From the NCBI RefSeq assembly GCF_030445035.2, contig NC_080698.1, positions 7,501 to 71,500 of the forward strand: a stretch of DNA of 64,000 bases, in the 5' to 3' direction. The position numbers were made by a program, and so were the translations under genes. This DNA comes from Dasypus novemcinctus (taxonomy: Eukaryota; Chordata; Mammalia; Cingulata; Dasypodidae). This document shows, one piece after another, positions 24,318 to 35,426 of the stretch; the first letter of the stretch is position 1, and every line of letters starts with the position of its first letter. The notes under the pieces are model-generated. The model was not told the origin of the DNA. It ran no database searches and saw only the letters and a program-made list of their open reading frames with translations.

Positions 24318-25205
24318 ATGGCTAGATACCAACAAAAAAATATAAGCCATATTAAGGAACAGAAAGACATGGCCCAGTCTGAAGAACAAACAAAAAACCA
24401 AGGGGAGATGCAGAACATGGAACAAGTAATCAGAGCTGTCCAAACAAATATCATGAATCAACTTAATGAAATGAAGGAAGAAATTAAGGATATTAAGAAG
24501 ACACTAGGAGAACATACTGAAGAAATTATAAGCATACATAAGAAGATAATGGATATGATGGCAATGAACAGCACAATCCAAGAAATCAAAAATACAATGT
24601 TTTTTTTTTAATGTAACATTTTAAAAAAAGACAAAAAATTTTTTAAAAATACAATGGAAGCACACAATAGCAGATTTGAACAGATAGAGGAAAGAATTAG
24701 TGATGTGGCAGACAGTACATCTGAAACCAAACATAATAGAACAGATAGATGAAAAGATAGAAAAAAATCCAACAGGGACTCAGGGACTTGGATGGCAATG
24801 TGAAATACACAAACATATGCATTATAGGCATCCCAGAGAGAGAAGAGAAGGGAAAGGGGACAGCAGGAGTGTTGGAGGAAATAATGTCTGAAAACTCCCC
24901 AACCCTATTGAAAGAGATGGATATACATATCCAAGAAGCACAGCACACCCCAAACAGTATAAATCCCAATAGGACTATGACAAGACATATACTTAGCAAA
25001 TTGTTTAATGCTCAACACAAGAGAGAATACTGAAACCAGCAAGAGAAAAGAGAACCATCACATACAAGGGAAGCTCAATAAGATTAAGTGCTGATTTCTC
25101 ATCTGAAACAATGGAGGCAAGAAGGCAATGGTATGTTATAATTAAGGTGTTAAAAGAAAAAAACTTCCAGCCAAGAATTCTCTATCCAGCAAAACTGGCA
25201 TTCAA
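24318..25205 (+). pseudogene. LINE-1/HAL1 ORF1 (RNA-binding coiled-coil protein), broken
   Basis: The ATG at 24318 begins a frame with a charged N-terminus and a heptad-like coiled coil (about residues 45-90, including E-M-K-E-E-I-K-D-I-K-K-T-L). A poly-T/A insertion near 24600 breaks it. After the break comes the RRM-like block (I-C-I-I-G-I-P-E-R-E-E-K near 24800) and a C-terminal block around 25110-25200 (R-I-L-Y-P-A-K-L). That C-terminal text is typical of old L1 and half-L1 (HAL1) elements. No ORF2 follows: the next base opens another 5' UTR. Confidence 0.75.
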
Positions 25206-26402
25206 AATTGAGGGAGAGACAACCAGCAAGATGGCAGCAAAGTAAGGAGCTCCTAGAGCCAGTTCCTGCTACAGGGCAGTTAGTAACCACCCAAAGCTAT
25301 CTAAAGTACCAGTTTGGGAGCTCCAGGAGACCAAAAGAGCATCCTGCAACATCCTTGAAAGAAAGGAAGGAGGAGACTGCCTATCTGCAGAGAAGATTCA
25401 TAAATAGAGCACTCCACATCATGGAGGCTGGTGCCCACCCTCTACTGTTGGCACAAGCCACCTCAGGAGCTATTCTGCAACTGGAATTAGAAGCTCCACT
25501 TCCCAAAAATGGAGGAGGAAGACACAGTTGGGCACCAACTTCAGCTACTGATTAGTATATTTGGCAGGCTACAGTATAATACTAAGAACAGCTAAAGTTT
25601 CTACCTGTCCAAGTTAGAAAGAGGCCAGTTAACTCCATGCTTGGCATAAGGGAAAGCTGGACTAACTGAAAATCACAGTGATGGTAGAGACCAATTTCTT
25701 TCACCCAGATTGACCTGCAGCCCTAGACTAGGCTTCAGCCCTGGTTCTGGCAGGAAGGAAGCTGGCGGGCCCTGCAACAACCTCTCCAGTTAACTGCAGA
25801 CCCATTTGGCTGGCACAGACTAAATAATAAGTCTACTGGGGCAGCTACTGTCATCTTGTACTCACACTACCTGGATTGCTGCCCACACCTGCTGCTCCAT
25901 CCCTGCCCCAGGCAGGGGAGAAAGGGGTGTGAAGCTTCAGTCTCTCTGGGCAACTACAGCCTAGGCCTGTGCAACTTGGATTATTACACACAATTGTGAC
26001 TCTGTCCCTACCCCTGGCAAAGGAGAAAGTTGGGAGAAGCTTCATTGGTCCCTGGGGCAATGAGGGCATCTTGAGCCTCCACAGCTTACAACACCAACTA
26101 CATCTTTGGTTCCTACTGCACAACAAGCAAGGGAGAAAGGGCAGGCAGCCCTAAACAAAAGAGAAAAGCTGTACCCAGAATAAATACTCTAGTAAGCCAA
26201 ATGCCAAGACACCAACAAAAAAATTACAATCCACCCCAAGAAACAGGAAGATATGGCCCATTTAAAGGAATAAGATAAGCCTCCCAATGACAGAAAGGAG
26301 TTGAGAAAACTAATTGTAGATGTTCAAACAAATCTCCTTAATAAATTCAATGAGATAGCTGAAGAGATTAAGGATATTAAGAAGACATTGGATGAACACA
26401 CT
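25206..26402 (+). mobile_element. Second LINE-1/HAL1 5' half (5' UTR plus start of ORF1)
   Basis: It starts with AGCAAGATGGCAGCAAAGTA, a typical L1 5' end, immediately after the preceding ORF1. ORF1 homology begins near 26190. It repeats the coiled-coil phrase E-E-I-K-D-I-K-K-T-L-D-E-H at about 26355-26400, then stops abruptly at 26402. Confidence 0.7.
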
Positions 26403-26799
26403 ACTTTAAAATCCTTATCACAACCTTTGTGTCATCTCTCTGTTGTATCTGTTGATTGTCCTTTTTCTTTAAAGTTCAGATTTTTCTGGTTCATGGAACA
26501 AATGATTTTCAATTGTATTCAAGTATTTTATGTCAGCATTCATTCATATTATAAGACTCTGGATCTTATTTAAATATTCTATTTTAGCAGGTCTCCTTTG
26601 ATACCATATCAGTTTTGTCAGAAAACATGTACCAGGAAAATTGACATTTAATTCATGCTTTATTTATTATAAGAATTAGCACATGGAGGCAGTGATGAAA
26701 TATTGTGATACAAAATTAATATTGTCACAACTTTAGTTTCAGTTCTCAAAACACATTTCCAGTTACCAAAAAAAAGAAAAAAGAAAAACCTGACCATGT
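26403..26799. other. Intergenic DNA, nothing recognised
   Basis: AT-rich, with no gene or clear repeat border. Confidence 0.4.
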
Positions 26800-26970
26800 T
26801 ATTCTCTGCTCAACTCTTGCAATAGCTTTCTGTTGCCCTCAGTGGTTGTCACTGGCACATACTTTAAGAAAGGGCCAATGCTGCTGCTGTTCATCCCTCT
26901 AGCCCAGCCTCTAGCACAGTAATTGGCACATAGTAGGTTCTCCAATGTTTGTTGAATGACTGCAGGTGAG
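26800..26970 (+). repeat. MIR-like 3' end
   Basis: It ends in TTGGCACATAGTAGGTTCTC and TGTTTGTTGAATGA, the well-known terminal phrase of mammalian-wide MIR elements. Confidence 0.55.
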
Positions 26971-26989
26971 TATTTTATTTTTTTATTTT

Positions 26990-27900
26990 ATTTTTTAAGA
27001 TTTATTTTATTTATTTGTTACTGAGAACCCTGGGTTTCTAAGGAGGTAACGGTTGGGGGGTTTCCAATGGATGTAGGATTCCAGGAGTTGAGTATAATGT
27101 CAAGAGGATAGTTGGAGTGTGGGTCAGTTAGAGAAAGAGTGGGAGAAAGACGTGGAATCAAAAGGGATAAGGTGAGGTCTTGATGAGGTCTTGGAACTCC
27201 CTTAGTGGGAAGGGGAAGATGGAAGTCAGTGGACACAGAGTGGGGCAGGAGAGGTTATGATTCAGAGTGGGGGTGGCAATGACATGATCCAGGTGCAGAG
27301 AGCTGATGTGGGATGAGTCAAAGGCCACTGGAGATGAAGAGGTCAAGGAACTGTAGTTCCACACATGCAATTCTGAAGGCCCCATGTGGATGCTTTGAAA
27401 TGTGTCCCAGATGGAGAGGTCAGTAAAAGATGCTATAAAGCATTGGACCCAGGGTTCTGTGGGGAGACTCAAGGAACCTCAGGGATCTGCCATACTGCCC
27501 AGAACCTTGGCAGGGCCTTGTGAGCTATGTCCTGAAAGGTGGAGGTCAGCACTGCTTTCAACTTGATTCTGTAGCCCACCTGGTGAGGAGTCCTGGGTGG
27601 CCAAGCTAGAGCTCAACATCAGGGTTTTTTATTTCTTTGTTTTTTGCTTTTTGTTTTCTTTTTCTTTATATCACTCTTTCTTTCATTTTGTTTATCATAT
27701 TTGTCATTTTCTCTAGTTTCAAAGTCCAGCTCTTTGAACTATTTAATATTTTTTGTGCTTTTACTGTTTTCTCATTGCTTTTGTGTGTGTTTTTTAGTGG
27801 GGGGGGGGGAGTTCTTTCCGTTTTCCTGTAGGCTCATGGGTTTTTTTTCTAACTTTTTAAATCATGTGGCTAGTTCATTTATTTTCATTCTTTAATGAAA
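26990..27900. other. Unassigned sequence and pyrimidine-rich tract
   Basis: 27000-27600 is purine-rich and not recognised. 27630-27900 is a T-rich tract like the L1 5' UTR tract at 23560, with a G9 run near 27800. No gene is supported. Confidence 0.35.
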
Positions 27901-27967
27901 GCATTCAAGGATATGTATTTACTTCTGATAAAGATGTTTTCATTTTCCTGTTTTCTAAACAGTGTAT

Positions 27968-28406
27968 TGGGAAGCAGATTTGGCTCAATGGTTAGAGCAT
28001 CTACCTACCACATGGGAGGTCCAGGGTTCAAACCCAGGGCCTCCTGACCCATGTGGTGAGCTGGCCCATGTGCAGTGCTGATGTGCACAAGGAGTGCCAT
28101 GCCATGCAGGGGAGTCCCCTGCATAGGGGAGCCCCATGTGCAAGGAGTGCACTCCATAAGGAGAGCTGCCCAGTGCACAAAAAGTGCAGCCTACCCAGGG
28201 TGTCACACAAGGAGAGCTGGTGCAGCAAGATGATGCAACAAAGAGAGACACAGATTCCCGTTGCTGCTGACAAGAATACTAGTAGACACAGAAGAACACA
28301 CTGCAAATGGACACAGAGAGCTGACAGCTGGGGGTGGGGGGGGCAGGGAAGGGGAGAGAAATAAATTTAAAAATAAAAATAAAAAAAGATAAAAAATAAA
28401 AATAAA
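27968..28406 (+). mobile_element. DAS-type tRNA-derived SINE
   Basis: The head is GGAAGCAGATTTGGCTCAAT. The B-box-like GGTTCAAACCC is at about 28025. The body is GTGCACAAGGAGTGC and the 3' part ACACAGAAGAACACACTGC. The tail is AAATAAA-rich. Confidence 0.9.
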
Positions 28407-29091
28407 TAGTGTGTTGTATTTTTATTTTCTCTTTGGCCCACTTAAAGAGAATCATTTAAAAGTTCTAAGCAGCTTGAGATACCCCTCCCTCCCAATTATT
28501 GCTATTCTTTACTTTTTCTTTATTCTTTTAATCCAAAAGTTAAACAATACAGAGTAAATTAAAATGCAAAAAGTCACCCTCTAATCACCATTTTCTAAAT
28601 CTCACTCCCAGACATGAAAACTTGTAGTATATTTTTCCAGACCTTTCTTCCATGCACACACTAGTACTAAACTTCATGTGCCTCAAATGTTTGTGGAATG
28701 GGGAAGTGCATGTTCACAAGAAACCAATGCAATAAAACCAGAAAAGTGGAAGGTATCTACAACAACATTTAATTTTCCTAAACCAGATTTGTTTCTAAGA
28801 TGAATATAAACACATAAACAGCAAATATATTATTCATACTTTGGTGAAAACAAATATTAATACATTTTTCTCGGAGTTTTAAAGAATTTGTTTGCTTGAA
28901 TATCAGAGTCCATCAAATATTTCTCCACACATAAGTACAAAAACAGCTTTATAAAATCTTAACTTCGGCTCATGAATTACTTATTAATTGGAGGCAGGAC
29001 CCATTGCTACCTTCAAACCTGGACAAGCAAAGCCATGTAATGTTTGCCCTGCCAGGAGTTTAAACAAAAATTTTTAAAAATTCCTAACAGT

Positions 29092-29502
29092 GGGAAGCAG
29101 ACATGACTCAAGTGATAGAGCATCTGCCTACCATATAGGAGGTACAGGGTTCAATGCCCAGGGCCTCCTGCCCATGTGGTGAGCTGGCCTACGTGCAGTG
29201 CTGCCACATGCAAGGAGTGCCATGCCCTGCAGGGGTGCCCTTGCATAGGGGAGCCACACACACAAGGAGTGTACCCCACAAAAAGAGCCACCCCATGTGA
29301 AAAAAGAACAGCCCACCCAGGAGTGTGCCACACACACAGAGAGCTCATGCTGCAAGATGACATAACAAAAAGAGATGCAGTTTCCCCATGCCACCTGACA
29401 ATGCAAGCAGATGCAGAAGAACACACAGTAAATGAACACAGAGAGCAGACAATAGGGGGAGATGGGAAGAGAAATAAATAAAATAAATCTTTAAAAAAAA
29501 AG
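29092..29502 (+). mobile_element. DAS-type SINE with 10-bp TSD
   Basis: A complete SINE from GGGAAGCAGACATGACTCAA to an A9 tail. The flanking direct repeats ttcctaacag are at 29081-29090 and 29503-29512. Confidence 0.92.
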
Positions 29503-29512
29503 TTCCTAACAG

Positions 29513-30234
29513 CTTTTCATTTTCCCCCATATTACAAAAAGGTTTTTTTACTACTTCTGAAATAGAACAAAAGAAATATATTTACTTTTCAGCATATTCC
29601 AACATGAAATCTTCTATGTATATACACATTATAAAAAGCCAGATTGATTCAATGCATTAGTGTATTCCATTCTCTAATTTCTGATTATTTTTGATTCAAT
29701 GATCTTACCTTTATCTTGGAAGCAGAGGGCATAGGAATTAAAGCTACCAATATGCTCCCAACTTTTCACTTTAAAAACTACTCATTTAGAAATAATTATA
29801 TAAGTCTGGATGGTTCCAATAGTCATCAATACTAAAGAACACAGATTTAGGCTGGGTGGGATAAAAATGAAAACTAGTCTGCTATTTTTACAGTAAAAGC
29901 TTAAAACATATTGGAATTTAAAAATAATGTATCTTCATGAAAAAAGCATACTTTCTTCAGGATTTTTGCAAAAAAAATAAGGTTAACTTTGAGAAAATCC
30001 GTGTTGCATGTGGTTGCAAACTTCAAAGAATGGAGAGGTCCCTGTTTTGTTTTATTGGCGAGAGAACACAGAGTAAGAAGTGCATTTATATTTTTCACCA
30101 TTTTTGTATTTTACAATGAGTTCTCATTATATTTACTAAATGAAATTTTTTTTCTTGTTCTGAGAAACTAATATCTAGTCATTAGTTTCAGTTGAAATTT
30201 TCACTGATTTCTCACAAACACCTAGATTCAAACC
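29513..30234. other. AT-rich intergenic DNA, nothing recognised
   Basis: No gene or repeat border was seen. Confidence 0.4.
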
Positions 30235-30249
30235 AAAATCAATGATTCA

Positions 30250-30375
30250 CTCTTGAGAAGAGCAGAGCTGGAGATGAGACCAGAGGCCAAACTCTGTACC
30301 TGGCATGATGGTGGGCTGTCTGCAGGACTCTTGAGGAAACCCAGAACAAGGTGAGAGCAACGCTTGTTATCTTCA
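30250..30375 (+). pseudogene. UBE2N: UBE2N processed pseudogene, 5' part
   Basis: This is the 5' piece of an intronless copy of UBE2N (ubiquitin-conjugating enzyme Ubc13). From about 30305 the text aligns with the start of the coding region: a degraded initiator region, then AGGAAACCCAG (Lys-Glu-Thr-Gln), a gap of about 39 bases, then GAGAGCAACGC (Glu-Ser-Asn-Ala) and TTATCTTCATG. The 15-bp repeat aaaatcaatgattca directly precedes it (30235-30249) and recurs after the poly-A at 46097-46111, so both halves are one retrocopy. A provirus interrupts it at about 30376. Confidence 0.75.
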
Positions 30376-30760
30376 TGTTGCTACAGGCTCCCCATTACAA
30401 GGTCATAAGGCTGTGACTCCAATCCTATCCATTGAACAAGCCACCTGTGAGGGACTAGGAGGCAGCCCATTCCCTCCCAAGAATAAGTGAAGTGGAGCAG
30501 ATAAGGGCAGATAAGGGCCTTGACCCCAAGTACCACCAACCCCTCCGGCATTCCAAGACCTCCTAGCCCACATCCCCCTGGCCATTTGGCCTAGGCTGTA
30601 CTCTGTTTCCCTATAGATGTACCATATAAGGTCATATCCACCACCCTCCAGGGGCAGGCTGATGTCTATTCTTCAGACCCTCTCTGTTTGGAGAGCTTCC
30701 CAATAAACTTCCTGCCTGCAATCCTCAGTCTCTGTGTCCCAGTGAGTGCCAAGTGTCTCA
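30376..30760 (+). mobile_element. 5' LTR (family A) of the old provirus
   Basis: The LTR shares with the LTR at 44000 the phrases AAGGCTGTGACTCC, GGAGCAGATAAGG, CTTCAGACC and GAGCTTCCCAATAAA (AATAAA at 30702-30707), and the U5 phrase GTGTCCCAGTGAGTGCC. The end CTCA at 30760 precedes a primer-site-like stretch. The start is uncertain by some tens of bases because the left edge is diverged. Confidence 0.75.
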
Positions 30761-30762
30761 GT

Positions 30763-30790
30763 TGGTGCCAAAAACCAGCATCTGGGACCA
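30763..30790 (+). promoter_or_regulatory. Candidate primer-binding site of the old provirus
   Basis: TGGTGCCAAAAACC lies two bases after the LTR end. The TGGTGCC start is the universal primer-site opening for several tRNAs. The remainder is compatible with a degraded phenylalanine-type site but does not decide it. Confidence 0.4.
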
Positions 30791-31289
30791 TGTCGAGATG
30801 ACCAAATGGTGAGGAACCTCCCCCTGCTGCTGCTGAGAGGGTCCATCCAACACCAGACACTGACTCATAGCTGGGTGAGTCAAAGATTTCTCCAGTGGAG
30901 GATCCTGCCCTCTCTCCTTTTTCCATTTCCAACCCACTGAAAAAGCCTAGTGCTAGGTCAGAGATTCTCACTGTTCCCAGGAGGCCACAGCAGGTGGAAG
31001 GCCTGCATCCCTGTGGGAAGAGACTCCTTGACTCTGGAAACTTCCAGTCCCAAGTGCAGTCTCTTATTTCCTTGGAGATCTCTGACTGATTTGGGGACAC
31101 CTGTCTTACTCAGAATCTCCCCTGTACTAGAGATTCTTAGTCTCACTCAGGTCACCTAAAAGGGGTAATTTAATTTTGGCCCCCCCCCCAAACCACACCT
31201 CTGGGCTGTCTCCTTCACAACCTTAAAATGCTGTACCTGAAAGGAGCCATCAGACCCCAAAAGCTCATTTTCTATTCGACCTCTATGTG

Positions 31290-32140
31290 ACCTCAATATC
31301 AATTAGATAGTGAAAGTCAATGGCTAGAAAATGCACTTTTAATTCCCAAGTTCTCCAAGACTTAGAGAGCTTTATCCAGTGCAGTGGCAGGCATGCAAGA
31401 CTCCTTTTGCTCAGGGCTTCTCTCATCTTTGTATCTGCCCCTCCCTCTGCCAATCCTGCACCAAAAACTCCTCAAAAGCTTTCTTCTTCCTCCTTTCTGC
31501 CCCCAAGTCCCCTGAAAACCTCAACCTTGATCCAGCTGATCAGACTCCCCTGCACCTCCTCCATATATTCCTCAGACTTCGCCTTCACCCCACCCTCCTC
31601 GTCCTCTGACTCTCCTTCTTCCCACTTTGGTCCTCAACGCCTTCTGCCCCAACTTTCTCCCCTCCTCATACAGGTGCTGGGGCCAGTGCTCGCCTCCCCT
31701 CCAGTCCCTCCCCACCTTCTGCATATAGGAAACCCTTTCTCCAACTCATATCTCTCAGATCATGCTCCTCCTCCACAACCATATGGCTCATCAGCACCCG
31801 CACTTACCCCGTTTCCCCACACCTCCCATTCCCTTCTCCCCACCCACTACCTGCTCTGTAGCCCAACTCCCCACTCTCCAGCCTCCTTCCCCATTCCCAT
31901 CCTCCCTCTCCAGAAGGTGGCCCAGGCAGAAAGCACTATGTGTGTTCACATCCCCTTCTCAATCTGATCTCTCCCAAATTAAACACTTTCTCTGATCCTA
32001 TTCCTCTGAGCCCTCTCAACTTATCAACTCCCATCTGTCCCTAATTACCTTCCTTAACCTACAATTGCTTGCCTCTTATAATTAAGCTTTCAGCTGACTC
32101 CTAAGTCTAAGTATACTCCTCAAAGGCAATAATCCAAAAT
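31290..32140 (+). pseudogene. gag: gag remnant of the old provirus (matrix, proline-rich linker, capsid start)
   Basis: A matrix-like stretch at about 31300-31450 leads into a long proline/serine-rich region (31450-31900). A capsid-like start follows, with V-A-Q-A-E-S-T-M-C-V and then S-D-L-S-Q-I-K-H-F-L at about 31915-31995. This order is that of class I gag. Frames shift repeatedly. An open frame of about 215 codons at 31320-31967 covers much of it, but its reading is a mixture of frames. Confidence 0.65.
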
Positions 32141-32279
32141 ACATGTGCTAAATATCTATCTAAACTTTTAAATTAATGCTTAACTGCATTTATAGTGCTC
32201 AAATATTCCTGTTGCTGATTACTAGTAAAAGTGTTTCCAAAAGCAAGGTTGCATATTATAAGCAACACTGATTCCAAAA

Positions 32280-33102
32280 ACTGAAATTTTGAAGGTAGTA
32301 AAAATAGCCGTACCAAAGGAGTAAGAATAATGAGTCAAATTAATGAACTTTATGTTTCTGTGTGTCATAACTCTTTCTGTGATTGTCTGTTTGTTCAGTG
32401 CCAGTGGATATTTTAATACCTCTGGATGGTAATATTAATTCCTAAAAGAGCTCTATTCAAATGGCCAAAAAATAAACAAACACTTATATTAATAAATATG
32501 AATGTTAATAATCTTTAAAGTGATAAAAATTGTAAGTCTTGAATAATGAAATTACTACAAATCTCTACATAAAAGATAGTTCTTGCCTAAATTGAAATGA
32601 AAAGTTTATTTTTCTTCATGGAACAAAGGACGTGAAACTTAAATGGATATTGAAAGAAGTTAAGTTAGTAGGAGTGCGTCTGACTGAAATTTGACAACTT
32701 TGTTCAAGGAAGTGTGTTTTGTCCTAGGAAGACGTGGCTGGTTTTCATAAAATCAGAATGGAAGTATGTAGAGCAAAATTTGAATGCATATGGCAAGATG
32801 TAGAAGGTATTGTTGTAGCATTAAGTAAGGGAATGTGTTCTACGGAGGCAGAATTTGTCTTGAAGTAACCATACACTATGTGGTTATGAATAGTCATAAG
32901 AAGTTTGTAGAAGCATTGCTTAAACTGAAATATTCAATGACTAGTTACAGAAAGTCATTATTAGACAGAAACTGAATTGAAGATTAACTTCATTAACAGG
33001 AAAACTTGTCAGAGGCCACCTCAATCTGCATATTAAAATGGTGATAGAGAAGATATTTTGATTCAATTGGGAATCTTCAGTTTTCATAAAATAATGGGAA
33101 AA
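32280..33102 (+). repeat. AT-rich module X, old-provirus copy
   Basis: This non-coding AT-rich block between gag and pol is related along most of its length to 37775-38650 inside the young provirus. Shared phrases include GAGTCAA, TGATTGTCTG/TTTGTCTGT, CTCTGGATGGTAA, AAAGAGCTCTA, CAAATGGCCAAAAA, TTCTTGCCTA, TTTATTTTTCTTCA and AAGGGAATGTGTTCT, in the same order. Its origin is not recognised. Confidence 0.75.
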
Positions 33103-33571
33103 GGGAAGCAGACTGGGCCCAGTGGTTAGGGCATCCATCTACCACATGGGAGGTCCGCAGTTCAAACTCTAGGCCTCCTTGACTGGTGTGGAGCTAGCCC
33201 ACCTGCAGTGCTGATGCACGCAAGGAGTGCCCTGCCATGTAGGGGGTATTCCCCGCATAGGGGAGCCCCACATGCAAGGAGTGCACCCCATTAGGAGAGC
33301 CACCCAGCACAAAAGAAAGTTCAGCCTGCCCAGGAATGATGCCACACACACAGAAAGCTAGCACACAAGATGACACAACAAAAAGAAACACAGTTTCCCG
33401 TGCTGCTGACAACAACAGAAGTGTACAAAGAAGAACACACAGCAAATGGACACAGAGAGTAGACAACAGAAGGGTTGGGGGAAAGGGGAGAGAAATAAAC
33501 AAAAAGTCAATCTTCAAAGAAATAATTAAATTAAATTAAATTAAATTAAAATTAAATAAAATAAAATAAAG
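33103..33571 (+). mobile_element. DAS-type SINE inside module X
   Basis: From GGGAAGCAGACTGGGCCCAG to a long AAATTAAA/AATAAAATAA tail. The head, GTGCACCCC body and ACACAGAGAGTAGACAACA 3' part match the other DAS SINEs. Confidence 0.88.
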
Positions 33572-34430
33572 GAGAAAGTAGTTTTTCCTGCACTGCTAAA
33601 ATAAAATAGCTGCTAATTAAAGTAATCATGACAATTGTATGTTCTAAGAAATTTGCTTTGAGACAGTTCCCAAAATCATTTTAGTAACTTATGTAAGTAG
33701 GGCATATAGAATGTGTTTTATTGTTAAGGACAAGATATAATGTACTAAGATAAAACCACTGGTTTTCAAGAAAAATTAAAATATAAAACAAAACCCAAAT
33801 GAATATAGAAAATGCAGAAGGGTCATAAAAATGAAATTTTCATAGTTAAAGTTGAGTAAAATCTACTGGGTCTATCTATAAAGTTTTAAAAAGCTACAAT
33901 ATCAAATAGTATACTAGTGGTCTGTTTTAGCAAAAGTTTTCAAAAAGCTTTTCTCCTGACTTATCAAAATACAAAAGAAAAATCTCTTTTTATCAAAATA
34001 GCTTCTTATACTTTAAACTTACCACTTTCTTGGCTGTTTAATAAAAATAAGATTATTAGTTTTAAAAGAACATAATGCTCAAACCTGTCTTCACAGAGTC
34101 TAATCCTGGAAAATATCTTTCACCTTGGGAAAAAGTGAAATAATAGAATAGTTGAGTTCATTTGATATATTATGAGTGGAAACTGTTTAAAGTGTTATGA
34201 AATTAAAAAGGATTCTTTAACCCTCCTTAACCAAAGTAGTATGAGTAAATTGTTCACATGAATACTTAAAAGAGTGCATAAAATTCCTGAACATCTAAAA
34301 AATGTTTTGGCATAATATTAGATAAAGTATAATGTTGTTAATCATAGCTTTAATTTATTTTTTTAAATGATATGTATCACAGAAACAACCTCTCTGTCTA
34401 GAAATCGAGACACATGCTTTAGCTTGTGTT
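33572..34430 (+). other. AT-rich non-coding continuation, old provirus interior
   Basis: AT-rich DNA continues module X up to the pol remnant. It has no counterpart in the young provirus that I could see, and no coding potential. Confidence 0.45.
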
Positions 34431-34804
34431 CAACTGATTTGCCCCACCTCCAGTAAAGCAGCAGCTCTATGGCTGCAGAAAGAGTGACCATTGAGGGCTA
34501 CCAGAGGTGGTGCATGACAGTAGATTATCATGAATTAAAGTAACACCACTGCTGTCTGCCGCAGTCCTAAATATTGCAAGTGTGTTGCAAAAATTAATAT
34601 CCAGTTATGTCACTATCACTTTGTTTTAAAACTTGCTAAGTCTTTCTTTAGTATCTCCTCAGGCAAATCGATCCAACCTGCATTCACCTTCATGTGAGAA
34701 GGTCAAAGGTGGATTTTGCAGTGATTCCCTAAAGCTGTGTGCATAGCCCAACCAGCTGTCCTGGAGTGGTGGCAAAAACTCCAGCTGTATGAAAAAAACA
34801 AACA
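34431..34804 (+). pseudogene. pol: Old provirus pol remnant: RT fingers/palm
   Basis: In broken frames this reads like retroviral RT: M-T-V-D-Y-H-E-L-K near 34515, a V-T-P-L-L block near 34545, and a tail with C-x-H-S-P-T-S near 34750. A SINE interrupts it at about 34805. The next RT block, with the catalytic Asp pair, is at 40960 on the far side of 6.1 kb of nested insertions. Confidence 0.65.
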
Positions 34805-35214
34805 GGGAAGCAGACGTGGCTCAACTGATAGAGTGTCCATCTACCATATGGAGGGTCCAGGGCTCAATCTCCCATGTGGTTCAATCTTACCCATGTGATA
34901 GCCTGGCCCATGAGCAGTGCTGCCACATGCAATGAGTGCCGTCCCATGCAGGGGTGCCCCCATGTAGGGGTGCCCCACATGCAAGGACTGCACTCTGCAG
35001 GGAGAGCCACCCTGCATGAAAAAAGAACAGCCCACCCAGGAGTGGCACTACACACTTAGAGAGCTAACTCAGCAGGATGATGCAACAAAAAAAAGAGATG
35101 CAGTTTCCCAGTGCTGCTGGATAATGCAAGAAGACACAGAACACACAGTGAGTGGACAAAGAGAGCAGATAGTGAGTGGGAAGGGGAGAAAAATAAATAA
35201 AAAACAAACAAACA
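34805..35214 (+). mobile_element. DAS-type SINE; its A-rich tail hosts the solo LTR
   Basis: From GGGAAGCAGACGTGGCTCAA to an AAATAAATAAAAAACAAACA tail. The tail is cut by a minus-strand LTR whose duplication is caaaca. The remainder of the tail, caaacaaaaa, resumes at 40954. Confidence 0.88.
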
Positions 35215-35426
35215 TGCTACGGTTTGCTCGGTCGGTAGAGGTGGGGTCTGGCTGCGGACGAGGGGTCGGTCCCGCTTGGGGCGAGGGGTCGGTCTCACAG
35301 GGGTTGTGCGGTTTGGCTGACGGGGTCACCCGGCGAAGCCGGCGACGAGGGGGTCGCCTGGTGAAGCCGGCGACGAGGGGGTCGCCCGGCGAAGCAGGCA
35401 ACGAACTGGGGACAAGGGAGGCCAGG
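35215..35426 (-). mobile_element. Minus-strand solo LTR (family B), U5 part
   Basis: This is the reverse complement of the U5 of the young provirus's own LTR, starting TGCTACGGTTTGCTCGG (complement of the ...CCGTCGCA end). The other part of this LTR is at 40340-40953. Outer flanks are caaaca at 35209-35214 and 40954-40959, the 6-bp duplication of a complete solo LTR. The inner cut is the insertion site of the young provirus, gccagg at 35421-35426. Confidence 0.9.

Noticed and set aside
27968..28060. tRNA-like sequence at the head of the SINE (and at the other SINE heads)
   Set aside because: A- and B-box-like text is part of tRNA-derived SINEs. The cloverleaf is not intact and SINE bodies follow.
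31320..31967. 215-codon proline-rich open frame as a host gene
   Set aside because: It coincides with the proline-rich linker of an endogenous gag, between an LTR with primer site and pol remnants.
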